A stretch of DNA of 64,000 nucleotides from Pedobacter alluvionis (GCF_003664035.1 NZ_RCCK01000011.1:434001-498000), one strand, 5' to 3'. Counted from the first letter of the stretch, positions 1-10,320 are shown. Translations and numbers: made by a program. The notes: a model not told the origin generated them from the sequence alone.

Positions 1-754
1 AAGTTTGTATGGCGTGGTGCGCTGTTAAATCAAACTGAACCGGAACAATAGAAACATAATTGTTCTCCAATGCCCAAACATCGGTATCTTCTCCCTTGTC
101 GAAATTTTCGAAAACACCCGTTAGCCAATAATATGGGCGTTTGTAAGGATCTGTTCTTTCATCAAATTCTTCCATCCACTTGGCATTGGCCTGGCGGCAA
201 ATCTTAACCCCTTTTAGGTTGTCGCCTTTCGGGAAATTCACATTTAAGAGCGTACCTTCAGGTAAACCATTCGCTAAAACCTGCTCACAGATATTTTTAA
301 TGTATTTTTTGGTATAACTGAAATTGGCATCGGCAGCAAAATCATCGAGAGAGAAACCAATAGATGGAATTCTTTCTATCGCACCCTCTACCGCAGCAGA
401 CATGGTACCCGAGTACAGTACATTAATCGAATTATTTAATCCATGGTTAATTCCTGACACACATAAATCAGGTTTTTTACCTTTAAAAATCTTATTTACG
501 GCAATTTTAACACAATCAACCGGGGTACCGCTGCATTTATACATTTCTACGCCTGCATAAAGATCAACCTTATCAAAACGGATCGGTTTACCTATCGTAA
601 TGGCATGGCCCATCCCACTTTGAGGGCTATCTGGTGCCACCACCACCACATTGCCGAGCTCTTGCATTACTTGCATTAAATTTTTTATCCCCGTAGCTGT
701 AATCCCATCATCATTTACAACTAAAATATTTGGTTTTGTGCCCTGCTTTGTCAT
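1..754 (-). CDS. surE: 5'/3'-nucleotidase SurE, C-terminus cut by window edge
   Basis: Reverse-strand translation from the ATG at 754 gives MTKQGTKPNILVVNDDG..., continuing in frame to the left edge, so 251 residues are visible and the stop lies outside. SurE removes phosphate from nucleoside monophosphates in a metal-dependent reaction. The family's metal-site segments are visible: NDDG at residues 14-17, the VAPDSPQSGMG loop and the CVSGINHG segment with its conserved Asn. Bacteroidetes SurE proteins are about 250-260 residues, so only a few residues are probably missing. The gene is divergent from the M16 protease and the 197-base gap between them holds the protease promoter. The assignment is firm; only the end is unknown. 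Confidence 0.95.
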   Translation of the reverse strand, partial: MTKQGTKPNILVVNDDGITATGIKNLMQVMQELGNVVVVAPDSPQSGMGHAITIGKPIRFDKVDLYAGVEMYKCSGTPVDCVKIAVNKIFKGKKPDLCVSGINHGLNNSINVLYSGTMSAAVEGAIERIPSIGFSLDDFAADANFSYTKKYIKNICEQVLANGLPEGTLLNVNFPKGDNLKGVKICRQANAKWMEEFDERTDPYKRPYYWLTGVFENFDKGEDTDVWALENNYVSIVPVQFDLTAHHAIQT

Positions 755-853
755 GCCCGTAAAAATACAGATTATAAATTCAAGGCACAATAAACCATCA
801 TCTTTATACTAAAACCATTTATTACTGGCTTTTTAGTTTAGAAATTAAAATTA

Positions 854-885
854 TTTCTTTCCCTGCCGGAAAGCATCTATATTTG
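854..885 (+). promoter_or_regulatory. Candidate Bacteroidetes promoter for the M16 protease
   Basis: TATATTTG at 878-885 matches the Bacteroidetes -7 consensus TAnnTTTG exactly. TTTC at 854-857, 20 bases upstream, fits the -33 position (consensus TTTG). Transcription would start near 891, about 85 bases before the chosen start codon at 976. Predicted from sequence only. Confidence 0.5.
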
Positions 886-975
886 AACAAATAACTTATT
901 AAAAATGAAGGCTGTATTTGAGATCATACTTAAACTACCAGGTACGCACTCATGATCATAAAACAAAACCAAACA

Positions 976-3909
976 ATGAAATTCAAACTATTTACTTTAG
1001 CTTGTTTTCTAATTACAGGTTCTTTAGCTAAGGCGCAAACAATCTACCAATGGAAAACAGGAACTTCTGGAGGCTTTACCTACAGATATGTAACTAACGA
1101 TCCAACCAAAACACGTTTTTATACGTTAAAAAACGGTTTGACTGTAATTTTATCTCAAAACAACAAGGAGCCAAATATTACCTACAAAATGGCGGTAAGA
1201 GCGGGCAGTAATACCGATCCGCGCACCAATACCGGTTTGGCACATTACTTAGAACACCTTTTATTTAAAGGAACAGATAAATTTGGAACACTAAATTATG
1301 CCAAAGAGAAACCACTTTTAGACAAGATCGAAGCACTTTACGAAACGTACATCAAAACTACCGATCCTGCCAAACGTAAGGAGATTTATAAAGAAATAGA
1401 CAAAACATCGGGCGAAGCTTCTAACTATTCTATCGCAAACGAATACGATAAAATGATGAAATCGATCGGAAGTAACGCTACCAACGCGCATACCGCTGTA
1501 GAAGAAACCGTTTACGAAGAAGACCTTCCATCAAATGCTATCGATAAATTCCTGGCTGTGCAGGCTGAGCGTTTCCGAAATCCTGTATTCCGTATCTTCC
1601 ATACCGAATTAGAAGCTGTTTACGAAGAGAAAAACATTGGCATGGATAACGATGGTCGTAAAATGTATGAGAAAATGTTATATGCATTGTTTCCAACACA
1701 TAACTACGGCCAACAGACCACCATTGGTACTGTTGAACATTTGAAAAACCCATCCTTAGTCGAAATCAGAAAATATTACAACAAATATTATGTGCCTAAT
1801 AATATGGCCTTAATTATGAGTGGCGATATTAATTATGATGATTTAATTAAAAAAATCGACAAAGATTTTGCTTACATGGTTCCTAAACCATTTGCACTTT
1901 ACAACCCTGCGCCAGAAAAACCATTAACGCAGGTGCAAACGGTTGATATTTACGGTCCAAGTGCCGAAAATATATACGTTGCCTACAGGGGCTTTGCCCA
2001 AAATACCCATCAAAGTTTACTTTTAGATTTAATTGGAAGCATTTTATCTAATGGCAAAGCGGGTTTAATGGACATCAACATTAACCAGCAACAAAAAATG
2101 TTGCGTGCAGGTGCCGGGTATAACTCCATGAAAGATTATGGAATCTTTATTTTATCTGGTTCTCCGAAAGCCGGACAAAGTTTACAAGATGCCCAAAAAT
2201 TATTATTAGAGCAGGTAGAATTGCTTAAAAAAGGCGAGTTCGACGAAAGCCTGATTAAAGCAACCGTTGCCAACATTAAATTGGCCGAACTACAAAGTTT
2301 TGACAATAACGACGTTCGCGCAGATTTTGCAATGAATGCCTTTATCCAGAACCGTGGCACAGAATGGGATAAAACCTTAGCATCAACCGATGCAATGGCC
2401 AAAGTAACCAAAAAGGAAATTGTAGATTTTGCCAACAAGTTTTTCATTAATAACTATGCCGTTATCTTAAAACACAAAGGCGAAGACAAAAGCATTGTTA
2501 AAGTAGAAAAACCTACAATTACAGCAGTAAAAACCAATGCTAACGAAGTTTCGGCATTTACCAAAACCATTATTGATGCTCCGGTAAAACCGATCGCACC
2601 TAAGTTTTTAGATTATACCAAAGACCTTAATTTTGGTAAAGCAGGTATTGCCGATGTAATTGCCATACAAAATACCGAAAATGGCATTTTCCGTATGGGT
2701 TACCGTTTTGATATGGGTTCTTATAACTACAAATTGCTGCCTTATGCTGCACAATACCTATCTTTTTTAAGTACTGATAAATATTCTGCAGAAGATATCA
2801 GCAAAGCATTCTATAATATTGCCTGTAGCTATAACATCAATGTAGGTACCGATGTAACTACCGTTTCTATCACCGGTTTACAAGAGAATTTTGATAAGGC
2901 GGTGGCTTTACTTGAAGATCTTTTAGCACATTGTAAACCAAACGAAAAAGCTTTAGAAGATTTAAAAGGCCGCTTGTTAAAATCAAGGGAAAACAATAAA
3001 TTAAATAAATCGTCAATTCTAAGTGGTTTAATGAGTTATGCACAGTATGGTACAGATAATCCTTTTAATTACGGATTAACTAATGATGAGATCAAAAACA
3101 TGAAATCGGCAGATTTGATTTACATCTTACACAACCTTACCAATTACAAACACACCATTACGTATTACGGGCCTAAAACATTGCCTGCATTTTCTGCTGA
3201 TATTGTAAAAGCACATCCATTGGCAAAAGAATTTACTGATGCGGCACCGCTTAAGAAATTTGTTTATACCAAAACCGATTCGAACAAAGTTTACTTTGCC
3301 GATTACGATATGGTACAGGCAGAAATCCGTTGGGTACGCAATGGCGGCTTATACGATCCGGCTAATGCTGCAAAAATTGATTTATTTAACAACTATTTCG
3401 GTGGTGGCATGGGTTCGGTTGTATTCCAAACCATCCGCGAATCTAAAGCATTGGCTTATTCTACTTTTGCGGTATATTCTTCTCCAAACACCAAAGAGAA
3501 AGAGAATACAATTATTGCTTATGTAGGCACACAGGCCGACAAAATGAATGAAGCTGTAGCGGGTATGAATGAGTTATTAACCACTTTACCTGAGTCTGAT
3601 AAATCATTTGCCTTATCTAAAGCCAATACCTTAAACGGTATTGAAACCAGCCGTATTACTAAAGATGGCATTATCTACAGCTACCTGGCAGATAAAAAAT
3701 TAGGTTTCGATCACGACTCAAGGATTGATGAATATGCCAACTTAAAGCCATTAACGTTTAATGATGTAAAATCATTCCATCAAAGCAACCTCTCGGGCAA
3801 GCCATACAACTATTGTGTTGTTGCGTCAGAGAAAAAAATCAACATGGCCGATTTAGCCAAATTTGGTCCGGTAACTAAATTGAGCCTGGAGCAGATTTTT
3901 GGATACTAG
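976..3909 (+). CDS. M16 family zinc metallopeptidase (insulinase/pitrilysin type)
   Basis: A 977-residue secreted protein. The ATG at 976 is preferred to the in-frame ATG at 952 because it starts a clean signal peptide, MKFKLFTLACFLITGSLAKAQ. The inverted zinc motif HYLEH (HxxEH) lies about 70 residues after the predicted cleavage site, and the downstream ELEAVYEEKN segment can supply the third zinc ligand. Length and layout fit a two-repeat M16 protein with an active N-terminal half and an inactive C-terminal half: the later ESKALAYSTF segment resembles the usual R/Y region of the second half. It probably degrades peptides in the periplasm. It is monocistronic, with its own promoter and a terminator right after it. 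Confidence 0.9.
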   Translation: MKFKLFTLACFLITGSLAKAQTIYQWKTGTSGGFTYRYVTNDPTKTRFYTLKNGLTVILSQNNKEPNITYKMAVRAGSNTDPRTNTGLAHYLEHLLFKGTDKFGTLNYAKEKPLLDKIEALYETYIKTTDPAKRKEIYKEIDKTSGEASNYSIANEYDKMMKSIGSNATNAHTAVEETVYEEDLPSNAIDKFLAVQAERFRNPVFRIFHTELEAVYEEKNIGMDNDGRKMYEKMLYALFPTHNYGQQTTIGTVEHLKNPSLVEIRKYYNKYYVPNNMALIMSGDINYDDLIKKIDKDFAYMVPKPFALYNPAPEKPLTQVQTVDIYGPSAENIYVAYRGFAQNTHQSLLLDLIGSILSNGKAGLMDININQQQKMLRAGAGYNSMKDYGIFILSGSPKAGQSLQDAQKLLLEQVELLKKGEFDESLIKATVANIKLAELQSFDNNDVRADFAMNAFIQNRGTEWDKTLASTDAMAKVTKKEIVDFANKFFINNYAVILKHKGEDKSIVKVEKPTITAVKTNANEVSAFTKTIIDAPVKPIAPKFLDYTKDLNFGKAGIADVIAIQNTENGIFRMGYRFDMGSYNYKLLPYAAQYLSFLSTDKYSAEDISKAFYNIACSYNINVGTDVTTVSITGLQENFDKAVALLEDLLAHCKPNEKALEDLKGRLLKSRENNKLNKSSILSGLMSYAQYGTDNPFNYGLTNDEIKNMKSADLIYILHNLTNYKHTITYYGPKTLPAFSADIVKAHPLAKEFTDAAPLKKFVYTKTDSNKVYFADYDMVQAEIRWVRNGGLYDPANAAKIDLFNNYFGGGMGSVVFQTIRESKALAYSTFAVYSSPNTKEKENTIIAYVGTQADKMNEAVAGMNELLTTLPESDKSFALSKANTLNGIETSRITKDGIIYSYLADKKLGFDHDSRIDEYANLKPLTFNDVKSFHQSNLSGKPYNYCVVASEKKINMADLAKFGPVTKLSLEQIFGY

Positions 3910-3951
3910 TTAAGCTGAAAGACCAAAGCTAAAAGTCTAAAGCTGAAAGAT

Positions 3952-3990
3952 CAAAGCGATTCCCGGAAACGGGATCGCTTTTTTTATTTA
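3952..3990 (+). terminator. Rho-independent terminator after the M16 protease
   Basis: GCGATTCCCG and CGGGATCGC pair around a GAAA-type loop with one bulged T, followed by a run of seven T. The 45 bases before it are a degenerate repeat of the AAAGCTGAAAGAC/AAAGTCTAAAGC type that recurs in other gaps of this window. Confidence 0.75.
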
Positions 3991-4097
3991 GGTAAAATAG
4001 TTCTTTTATAGAGGATAATCGTTCAAATAAATTGAAATGCCAAATACCAACGCTAGTTCAAAGATGTTTCGCTATGAATATTTAATTATCAATAAAG

Positions 4098-4232
4098 GTT
4101 GGGGAAAGCAGTGTTCCGTAGGTTTGTTCGCATTTCTTCAGGCTTTCCGATCCGATCTTTTTGCCCAATACCTAAACGGCCAGGCCGCAAAAAAGGTTCT
4201 TCCCTTCAATCCGGTTTAAAAACGAGATTTGT
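4098..4232. repeat. Dispersed intergenic repeat, family also at 19.2 and 19.5 kb
   Basis: The 370-base gap between the M16 protease and the GH130 gene holds no convincing gene. It carries a repeat with the landmarks GGCTTTCCGATCCGATCTTTTTG, split by a variable centre from GCAAAAAAGG and then CTTCAATCCGGTTTA. The same order (CTTTCCGCT..ATCTTTTTGTG, CAAAAAGGAT, TTGCAATAAGGTTTA) occurs in reverse orientation twice near 19.2-19.7 kb. A 60-codon frame at 4037-4219 runs through it and is treated as chance. Confidence 0.5.
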
Positions 4233-4279
4233 GGTACTATTAGGGCTGTAAAGCATATACCCCCCATCCATAATTACAG

Positions 4280-5329
4280 CTAAGCATATTTCAACTCACT
4301 CAAAATCTCCTTTATCGAAAATTTAGCGCCGCAAACAAATTCATCAGCGGCTCCGTAGTAAATAGTCAGTTCATCTCCATCAACGATGTGGCCGTTGGTA
4401 AACACCACCTCGCCAAAAAAACCATGGAGTTCGTAATCTGCTGTTGGTACCATAATCGGTTCTTCAGTTCTGGCCAGTACTTTCGATGGATCATTTAAAT
4501 CCATTAAAAAAGCACCCAGGCAATATTGATGTTTATCGTTTGCACCGTGGTAGATTTCGAGCCAGCCTTCTGCGGTTTTTAGGGGTGCTGCACCGGCGCC
4601 TACACGGGCACTATCCCAGTGGTTAGGCCTGGTTTTAACAATACACCTGTGTTTGCCCCAATGCATTCCATCGGGAGATTCGGCCAGCCAGATATAATTA
4701 CCACCCAGCGCCACACTACTAGGCCGGTGTAAAGCATAAAATTTACCGTTAACGCATTCTTCAAATATGGCGCAGTCTTTATTATGAGGTGGGATAATCA
4801 TGCCGTGTTTCTCAAAACGCTTCCAATCTTTTGTGGTTCTTAATCCAACGCCTACCCCATGCGCAGATACCGAAGTAAAGGTTAAATAGTAGGTGTTATC
4901 GATTAAGGATACACGGCAATCTTCAATGCCAAAAGTTTCTTCTTCTCCCTCACCTTGTAATAAAGGATAACCGGCTGGTTGATAAAAATGCACACCATCA
5001 TCACTGCAAACCAGCCTTAAATGTGATAGTGTGGTTAAATAATCAGCGCCCTGATAATTGATCACCCTCGGATCGCCAGCATCCAGATCGTGATGATTTT
5101 CTGCTATGGCTATAATTTCAATTCCATTATCTTTCAATACAGGGAAAGAAATAATACCTTGTTTTTGCTCAGGTCTTTCGGCAACCCGTATTAACAGCCA
5201 TGTTTTACCCCCGAATGTAAAAACCCCTGGATTTAAAAGACAAACGATTTCCAGTCCTTCCCTACTGGAATTTAGATCTTTTGGACATAAAATTGGGTTT
5301 TCGGAAAATCTTCTTGCAATATCGGGCAT
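4280..5329 (-). CDS. GH130 family glycosidase / mannoside phosphorylase-like protein
   Basis: A 349-residue protein with the five-bladed propeller features of glycoside hydrolase family 130. Members phosphorolyse or hydrolyse beta-mannosides. Visible family segments include RVAERPEQKQG near residue 50, DAGDPRV near 85, FGIEDCRVSL with the conserved acidic Asp near 135, LHRPSS near 200, and RVGAGAAP followed by YHGA near 245-265. There is no signal peptide, so it is cytoplasmic. The gene follows csbD on the same strand, with a hairpin between them. Whether it is a phosphorylase or a hydrolase, and on which mannoside, cannot be read from the sequence. Confidence 0.85.
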   Translation of the reverse strand: MPDIARRFSENPILCPKDLNSSREGLEIVCLLNPGVFTFGGKTWLLIRVAERPEQKQGIISFPVLKDNGIEIIAIAENHHDLDAGDPRVINYQGADYLTTLSHLRLVCSDDGVHFYQPAGYPLLQGEGEEETFGIEDCRVSLIDNTYYLTFTSVSAHGVGVGLRTTKDWKRFEKHGMIIPPHNKDCAIFEECVNGKFYALHRPSSVALGGNYIWLAESPDGMHWGKHRCIVKTRPNHWDSARVGAGAAPLKTAEGWLEIYHGANDKHQYCLGAFLMDLNDPSKVLARTEEPIMVPTADYELHGFFGEVVFTNGHIVDGDELTIYYGAADEFVCGAKFSIKEILSELKYA

Positions 5330-5346
5330 AAAAAATGTTTTTTAAA

Positions 5347-5380
5347 GCAAAACAGGCGGCCAAATTGACCGCCTGTTTAT
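5347..5380 (-). terminator. Hairpin between csbD and the GH130 gene
   Basis: AAACAGGCGG and CCGCCTGTTT form a perfect 10-bp stem around a short loop. On the minus strand the stem is followed by TTGCTTT, a weak U-tract. It probably ends csbD transcription or lowers read-through into the glycosidase. Confidence 0.6.
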
Positions 5381-5395
5381 CTTATAGAATTGTGA

Positions 5396-5581
5396 CTATA
5401 ATGAGTTAATCCATTTCACAAGTTCATCTCTTCCCTTGCCGGTTTTTTGTTGCAACTTGCCTAACAATTCATCGTCCTGGCCTTCTTCATGTTTTAAATC
5501 ATCATCGGTTAAATCTCCATACGCTTGTTTAACCTTACCTTTTATTTCGTTCCACTTTCCTTTTAATTCTAACTTATCCAT
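5396..5581 (-). CDS. CsbD family stress-response protein
   Basis: A 61-residue hydrophilic protein with the CsbD signature: [19 protein letters not shown] at the N-terminus, followed by an acidic [20 protein letters not shown] stretch. The family is small, abundant under general stress and of unknown biochemical role. There is no signal peptide or membrane segment. The start is the only ATG compatible with the family N-terminus. The gene stands between the SusC gene (divergent) and the GH130 gene. Confidence 0.9.
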   Translation of the reverse strand: MDKLELKGKWNEIKGKVKQAYGDLTDDDLKHEEGQDDELLGKLQQKTGKGRDELVKWINSL

Positions 5582-5779
5582 GCTCGTATTTTTTATGATA
5601 AAATATTCTAATTTCTAAATATAGAACAGTTATCGCCTCTTTTTGTTTTGCTTTGAGCTGATAAAACCAAATAACGGCCTGATTTTGCTTTACTCCACAG
5701 GGTTTTACAGATATTTTTAAGTATATTAAAAAATCATTTCAACAAACTATTCATATTATTAACTAAACTCCTTAATTTG

Positions 5780-8700
5780 ATGAAAAAACTACTCTTAAGT
5801 ATGCTTTTGTCTCTCAGTGTAATTTCGTTTGCTTTCGCACAAGGCAAGGTAATTACCGGGAAAGTTACGTCAGCCTCCGGACCAATTCCAGGCGTTAGCG
5901 TATTTGTAAAAGGCTCACCAGCTAACGGCACGCAGAGTGATGCCTCGGGAGCCTTTAAAATAACCGTAGCAGAGGATGCTAAAACACTTGTTTTTAGCTT
6001 TATTGGTTACAAAACCAAAGAGGTGCCTATTACCGGGCAAAAAATTAACGTAAATCTGGATGAAGAAAACAACACTTTATCAGATGTGGTTGTGGTGGGA
6101 TACGGTACGCAGAATAAACGGGATGTGACGGGATCGGTAGCCTCTGTTAAATCTAAAGATCTGGAGAACTTACCAGTTACGAGTTTTGAGCAAGCCTTAC
6201 AAGGAAAGGCAGCAGGCGTGCAAATTGCAGCACAAAATGGAAAATTAGGTCAGGGGATTACCGTTAGGGTAAGGGGTGCTGCATCAGTAACTGCAGGTAG
6301 CGAGCCGCTTTACATTGTTGACGGAATCCCGATTACTTCTGGTGATTTTTCCAGTACTACTGCATCAACGAGTGCTTTGGCAGATATAAATACCAATGAC
6401 ATCGAATCAATTGAAGTTTTAAAAGATGCATCGGCATCAGCAATTTATGGTGCAAGGGCTTCAAATGGCGTAGTATTGATTACAACAAAACAAGGTAAGG
6501 CAGGCAAAACACTTGTCCAGTTTAATGCATTAGGCGGAGTAAGCTCCCCTTCTAACCATAGGGATTTTTTAAACGCAGAGCAATATGTTCAGCTAGAACG
6601 TAGAGCTGGGCAAGGCGCTGCCAACCAGGATTTCCTTAACGGAGATTATGCAACGTTGCAAGAAGCATTAGATGATTACAGTGAAAGTGTAGAAGCCCGT
6701 TTGAACCGATATTCGGCTGGCAACAATGATTATCAAACTTATAAGGTGAACACGAACTGGGAAGCTGCTTCTTTTCAAGACAAACCTGTTACGCAACAAT
6801 ACGACCTTAATTTAACAGGTGGCAATGAAAAAACTAAGTTCTACATCGGCGGGCAGGCACTAGATCAGCAAGGAATTGTGATTGGAAACAGTTATAAACG
6901 CTACAGCGGCCGATTAAACCTGACTAATAAAGTAACCGACTTTTTAGAAGTAGGTGTTAACCTTAATTTCTCGAACAGCATTAATAACAGGTTATCAAAT
7001 GATAATGCCTTTTCAAGTCCACTACAATCGGTAGCACTTTCGCCGATTACTCCATTTATCGATCCAAGATCGGGCTTAATAAGTGGAAGTTTGCCTGGAG
7101 CAGCTTCAAACTATCCGGTATACTACAATCCATTTATCAGTATAGATAATGCTTTTTATAAAGCAACAGTATACCGAACAATTGGCAAAGCTTTTGCGAA
7201 TATAAATCTTGCTAAGGGATTAAAATTCAGCACTGATTTTTCTATTGACAACTTAAATCAAAACGAAGAAAGTTATTATGGTTCATTAACTTTTAGAAAT
7301 ACAGGCACATCAAATGGATACGGGCAAAATATTTCAACTTTTGTAATTAATGCCAATACTAATAATTTCTTAAGTTATAATACAACTATCGGGAAAAGTG
7401 CTTTTGATGTTATTTTAGGTACAAGTTATCAAAAATCGACCACCAAATACAGCACCATTGAAGGACAGGATTTCCCAAGTGATTCTTACATTAAATTAGG
7501 TTCTGCTGCAACTAAAGTGATTGCAACCAGTAATGAAGGTGCTTTTAGCTTTCTGTCTTATTTCTTTAGGGCCAATTATAAATACAACGACCGTTATTTA
7601 GTGGGCTTTAGTGTAAGGGCTGATGGTTCATCACGTTTTGGAGCCAACAATAGATATGGATATTTCCCGGCAGGTTCATTGGCCTGGATTGCATCTGAAG
7701 AAGATTTCTTAAAACAAAGTGAGACCATCAGTTTATTAAAATTTAGGGCAAGTTACGGTTTAACAGGTAATGCCGAAATTGGTAATTATTCTGCCCGTGG
7801 TTTATTCGCTGGAACAGGGGCATATGGTGGTTTGCCTGGGCAGATTCCTTCGCAAATAGCCAATCCGGATTTAACATGGGAAAAAACCAAACAACTCGAT
7901 ATTGGTTTCGACTTCGGCATCTTAAAAAACAGAATAACAGGAGTTTTTGATTTTTACCAAAAAAATACTACCGATTTATTATTGGACGTTCCGATCCCAC
8001 AAACCACAGGTTTTTCTGTCAAAACCCAAAATTTAGGTTCATTAAAAAATACAGGATTTGAATTGGGCATTAACACCGAAAATTTTGTAGGTGCATTTAA
8101 ATGGTCAACAGCAATAACAGGAGCAATTAACAACAATAAGATTACAGATTTAGGGGGACAGATTTTAAATAGCAATGAAATAAATGCGGCGATTGCGGGG
8201 CAACCGATTGGTGTTTTTTACATCCCAGAATATGCAGGAGTTAACCCAGCTAATGGCGATGCAATTTATTATAAAAACACAGTAGTTGATGGCAATGTAG
8301 ACAGAAGTACAACAAATAACATTAACGATGCACAACGGATTTTTGCAGGCAACCCAAATCCAAAATATACGTTCGGCTTAAACAACACTTTTTCATACAA
8401 GAATTTCGATTTAGGTATATTTTTTCAAGGTGTAAAAGGCAATAAAATCTTTAATGCTGGTGGTCAGTACATGAGCGCTAATGGCTCAAACGGCTATGAT
8501 AATCAAACTGTAGACCAAATGAGCTATTGGAACAAACCAGGTGATATTACATCTGTTCCAGAGCCACGTTTGTTTGCTGGTAATGGCATTGGAAACTCGA
8601 CCAGGTATTTATCTGATGGCTCTTATGTCAGGCTAAAAACGTTAACACTTGGTTATAATTTCCCTACTTCAATATTAACTAAAATTAAATTAAGCAAATT

Positions 8701-8866
8701 AAGGTTATATGCTACGGCTCAAAATCTGCTTACCATAACAGGATATAAAGGCTGGGATCCAGAGGTTAATGCCGATTATCAATCCACAAACATTAATCAA
8801 GGTGTAGATTTTTACTCAGCACCACAACCACGTGTAATTTCATTTGGTATTAACATCGGCCTATAA
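5780..8866 (+). CDS. SusC/RagA family TonB-linked outer membrane receptor
   Basis: A 1028-residue outer membrane transporter. The frame opens with TTG at 5777, but the ATG directly after it at 5780 begins a proper signal peptide (MKKLLLSMLLSLSVISFAFA). Next come a carboxypeptidase-regulatory-like domain at about 22-95, a TonB-box-like DVVVVGYGT stretch, the plug domain (RGAASVTAGSEPLYIVDGIP, and VLKDASASAIYGARASNGVV) and a long beta-barrel ending in an amphipathic strand. It imports a ligand caught by the SusD-like lipoprotein encoded 16 bases downstream. No anti-sigma factor, glycan enzyme or sulfatase is adjacent, so the substrate cannot be inferred. Confidence 0.95.
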   Translation: MKKLLLSMLLSLSVISFAFAQGKVITGKVTSASGPIPGVSVFVKGSPANGTQSDASGAFKITVAEDAKTLVFSFIGYKTKEVPITGQKINVNLDEENNTLSDVVVVGYGTQNKRDVTGSVASVKSKDLENLPVTSFEQALQGKAAGVQIAAQNGKLGQGITVRVRGAASVTAGSEPLYIVDGIPITSGDFSSTTASTSALADINTNDIESIEVLKDASASAIYGARASNGVVLITTKQGKAGKTLVQFNALGGVSSPSNHRDFLNAEQYVQLERRAGQGAANQDFLNGDYATLQEALDDYSESVEARLNRYSAGNNDYQTYKVNTNWEAASFQDKPVTQQYDLNLTGGNEKTKFYIGGQALDQQGIVIGNSYKRYSGRLNLTNKVTDFLEVGVNLNFSNSINNRLSNDNAFSSPLQSVALSPITPFIDPRSGLISGSLPGAASNYPVYYNPFISIDNAFYKATVYRTIGKAFANINLAKGLKFSTDFSIDNLNQNEESYYGSLTFRNTGTSNGYGQNISTFVINANTNNFLSYNTTIGKSAFDVILGTSYQKSTTKYSTIEGQDFPSDSYIKLGSAATKVIATSNEGAFSFLSYFFRANYKYNDRYLVGFSVRADGSSRFGANNRYGYFPAGSLAWIASEEDFLKQSETISLLKFRASYGLTGNAEIGNYSARGLFAGTGAYGGLPGQIPSQIANPDLTWEKTKQLDIGFDFGILKNRITGVFDFYQKNTTDLLLDVPIPQTTGFSVKTQNLGSLKNTGFELGINTENFVGAFKWSTAITGAINNNKITDLGGQILNSNEINAAIAGQPIGVFYIPEYAGVNPANGDAIYYKNTVVDGNVDRSTTNNINDAQRIFAGNPNPKYTFGLNNTFSYKNFDLGIFFQGVKGNKIFNAGGQYMSANGSNGYDNQTVDQMSYWNKPGDITSVPEPRLFAGNGIGNSTRYLSDGSYVRLKTLTLGYNFPTSILTKIKLSKLRLYATAQNLLTITGYKGWDPEVNADYQSTNINQGVDFYSAPQPRVISFGINIGL

Positions 8867-8882
8867 TTAAAAAAAAATCAAA

Positions 8883-10262
8883 ATGAAAAAGACATATATA
8901 AATAATATCATATTTGCTTGCATGTTTTTGATGGCTTTATCTTCGTGCAAAAAACCGCTTGATATAAATCCTATTGATACCGTTGATCAAAAAAATGCTT
9001 TGATCACTTCAAAAGACGTTGAGGGTGCACTGGTTGGTGCATATTCAGATCTTGGTAGCCGTAATTTTTTTGGTGGACGTCCACTCTTGATGACTGATTT
9101 CTTAGCAAATACTGACGCTATTGAATGGTTTGGAACCTACGAGGAACTGACCCAGGCCATCAATAAAAAGCTTTTAAAAACAAATAGCTATGTTGATAAC
9201 GTATGGGCTGCAGGATATACCGCAATTAATGATGCCAATAATGTAATTGCTGCCCTTGATAAAGTAGAACCTGAAAAAAAGAGTAGAGTAGAAGGAGAAG
9301 CTAAATTTATCCGGGGGTCAGCATATTTCGAACTCGTTAGGGTATTTGCAAAAGCCTACAATGATGGTTCTCCAGGCACGAATTTGGGAGTACCAATTGT
9401 GTTAACTCCAACTAACCTCATAAGCGAAGCGAATTATGTAAGTAGGGCTACTGTAGCTGCCGTTTACAATCAGGCGATAACCGATTTAACAGATGCAGAA
9501 GCTAAACTTCCGGCTACTAATGGTTTTTTCGCAACTAAATCTGCAGCAGCTGCAATGCTAGCGAGACTTTATTTACAAATGGGTAATTACAGCGCGGCCG
9601 GGTCAGCCGCAAACCGGGTAATTGCTTCTGGAAATTATCAACTAACAGGTACATACCTTGCTGCTTTCCCTAAAATGCCAGAAAGTGGAAGGCCCGCAAG
9701 ACCTGGAGACAATTCTACTGAAGATGTTTTTGCTGTGCAAGTAACAACGCTTACCGGATTTAATGGTTTTAATGAGTTTTATGGTTCATCAACTTTTGGT
9801 GGACGTGGAGATGCCGTGATATCACAAGATTGGATTGATGAGACTTATGCTCCAGATGATGACAGGATTAATGCTTTTTATGACGATGACGACATGTTTA
9901 CGGCAAAATTCGGGAATCAATTCGGGAATGTTCCGGTTATTAGGCTGGCAGAAATGTATTTAATCAGGGCAGAATCTAATGCACGCTTAGCTCCTGCAGC
10001 ACCAATTGGCAGTATAACACCACTACAAGATCTAACTACAGTTAGAGATAGGGTTGGCTTAACCACAACTACTGCTACTTTAGCAGATATCCTTAATGAA
10101 AGGAAACTTGAATTTGCTTTTGAGGGATTTTCGCTACACGATGCTAAAAGAACACAAACAAATATTGGAAACATACCATGGAATTCTACCAGCTTAGTAT
10201 TCCCGATTCCACAAAGGGAGATTGATGCCAACAAAAATCTGGTTCAAAACCCAGGTTATTGA
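8883..10262 (+). CDS. SusD/RagB family surface lipoprotein
   Basis: A 459-residue lipoprotein with a signal peptide ending in the lipobox ALSSC (Cys at about residue 22). TPR-like helical segments typical of SusD follow, including GEAKFIRGSAYFELVRVFAK and RLAEMYLIRAESNARL, and the protein ends with the family's IPQREIDANKNLVQNPGY. SusD proteins form the lid of the SusC channel and bind the ligand. The 16-base gap to the SusC gene and the strong terminator after it show a two-gene operon. Confidence 0.95.
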   Translation: MKKTYINNIIFACMFLMALSSCKKPLDINPIDTVDQKNALITSKDVEGALVGAYSDLGSRNFFGGRPLLMTDFLANTDAIEWFGTYEELTQAINKKLLKTNSYVDNVWAAGYTAINDANNVIAALDKVEPEKKSRVEGEAKFIRGSAYFELVRVFAKAYNDGSPGTNLGVPIVLTPTNLISEANYVSRATVAAVYNQAITDLTDAEAKLPATNGFFATKSAAAAMLARLYLQMGNYSAAGSAANRVIASGNYQLTGTYLAAFPKMPESGRPARPGDNSTEDVFAVQVTTLTGFNGFNEFYGSSTFGGRGDAVISQDWIDETYAPDDDRINAFYDDDDMFTAKFGNQFGNVPVIRLAEMYLIRAESNARLAPAAPIGSITPLQDLTTVRDRVGLTTTTATLADILNERKLEFAFEGFSLHDAKRTQTNIGNIPWNSTSLVFPIPQREIDANKNLVQNPGY

Positions 10263-10280
10263 AAAATATACTGATTTTGT

Positions 10281-10320
10281 AGTTTCCCAAAAAGCCAGAA
10301 GCTTTTTGGGAAACTTTTAT
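10281..10320 (+). terminator. Terminator of the susC/susD pair
   Basis: AGTTTCCCAAAAAGC at 10281-10295 pairs perfectly over 15 bases with GCTTTTTGGGAAACT at 10301-10315 around a five-base loop. A short T run follows. Its symmetry would let it act in both directions between the convergent susD and protease genes. Confidence 0.85.

Noticed and set aside
4037-4219. 60-codon frame between the M16 protease and GH130 gene
   Set aside because: It runs through a dispersed repeat that also occurs at 19.2 and 19.5 kb, and has no domain, promoter or terminator of its own.
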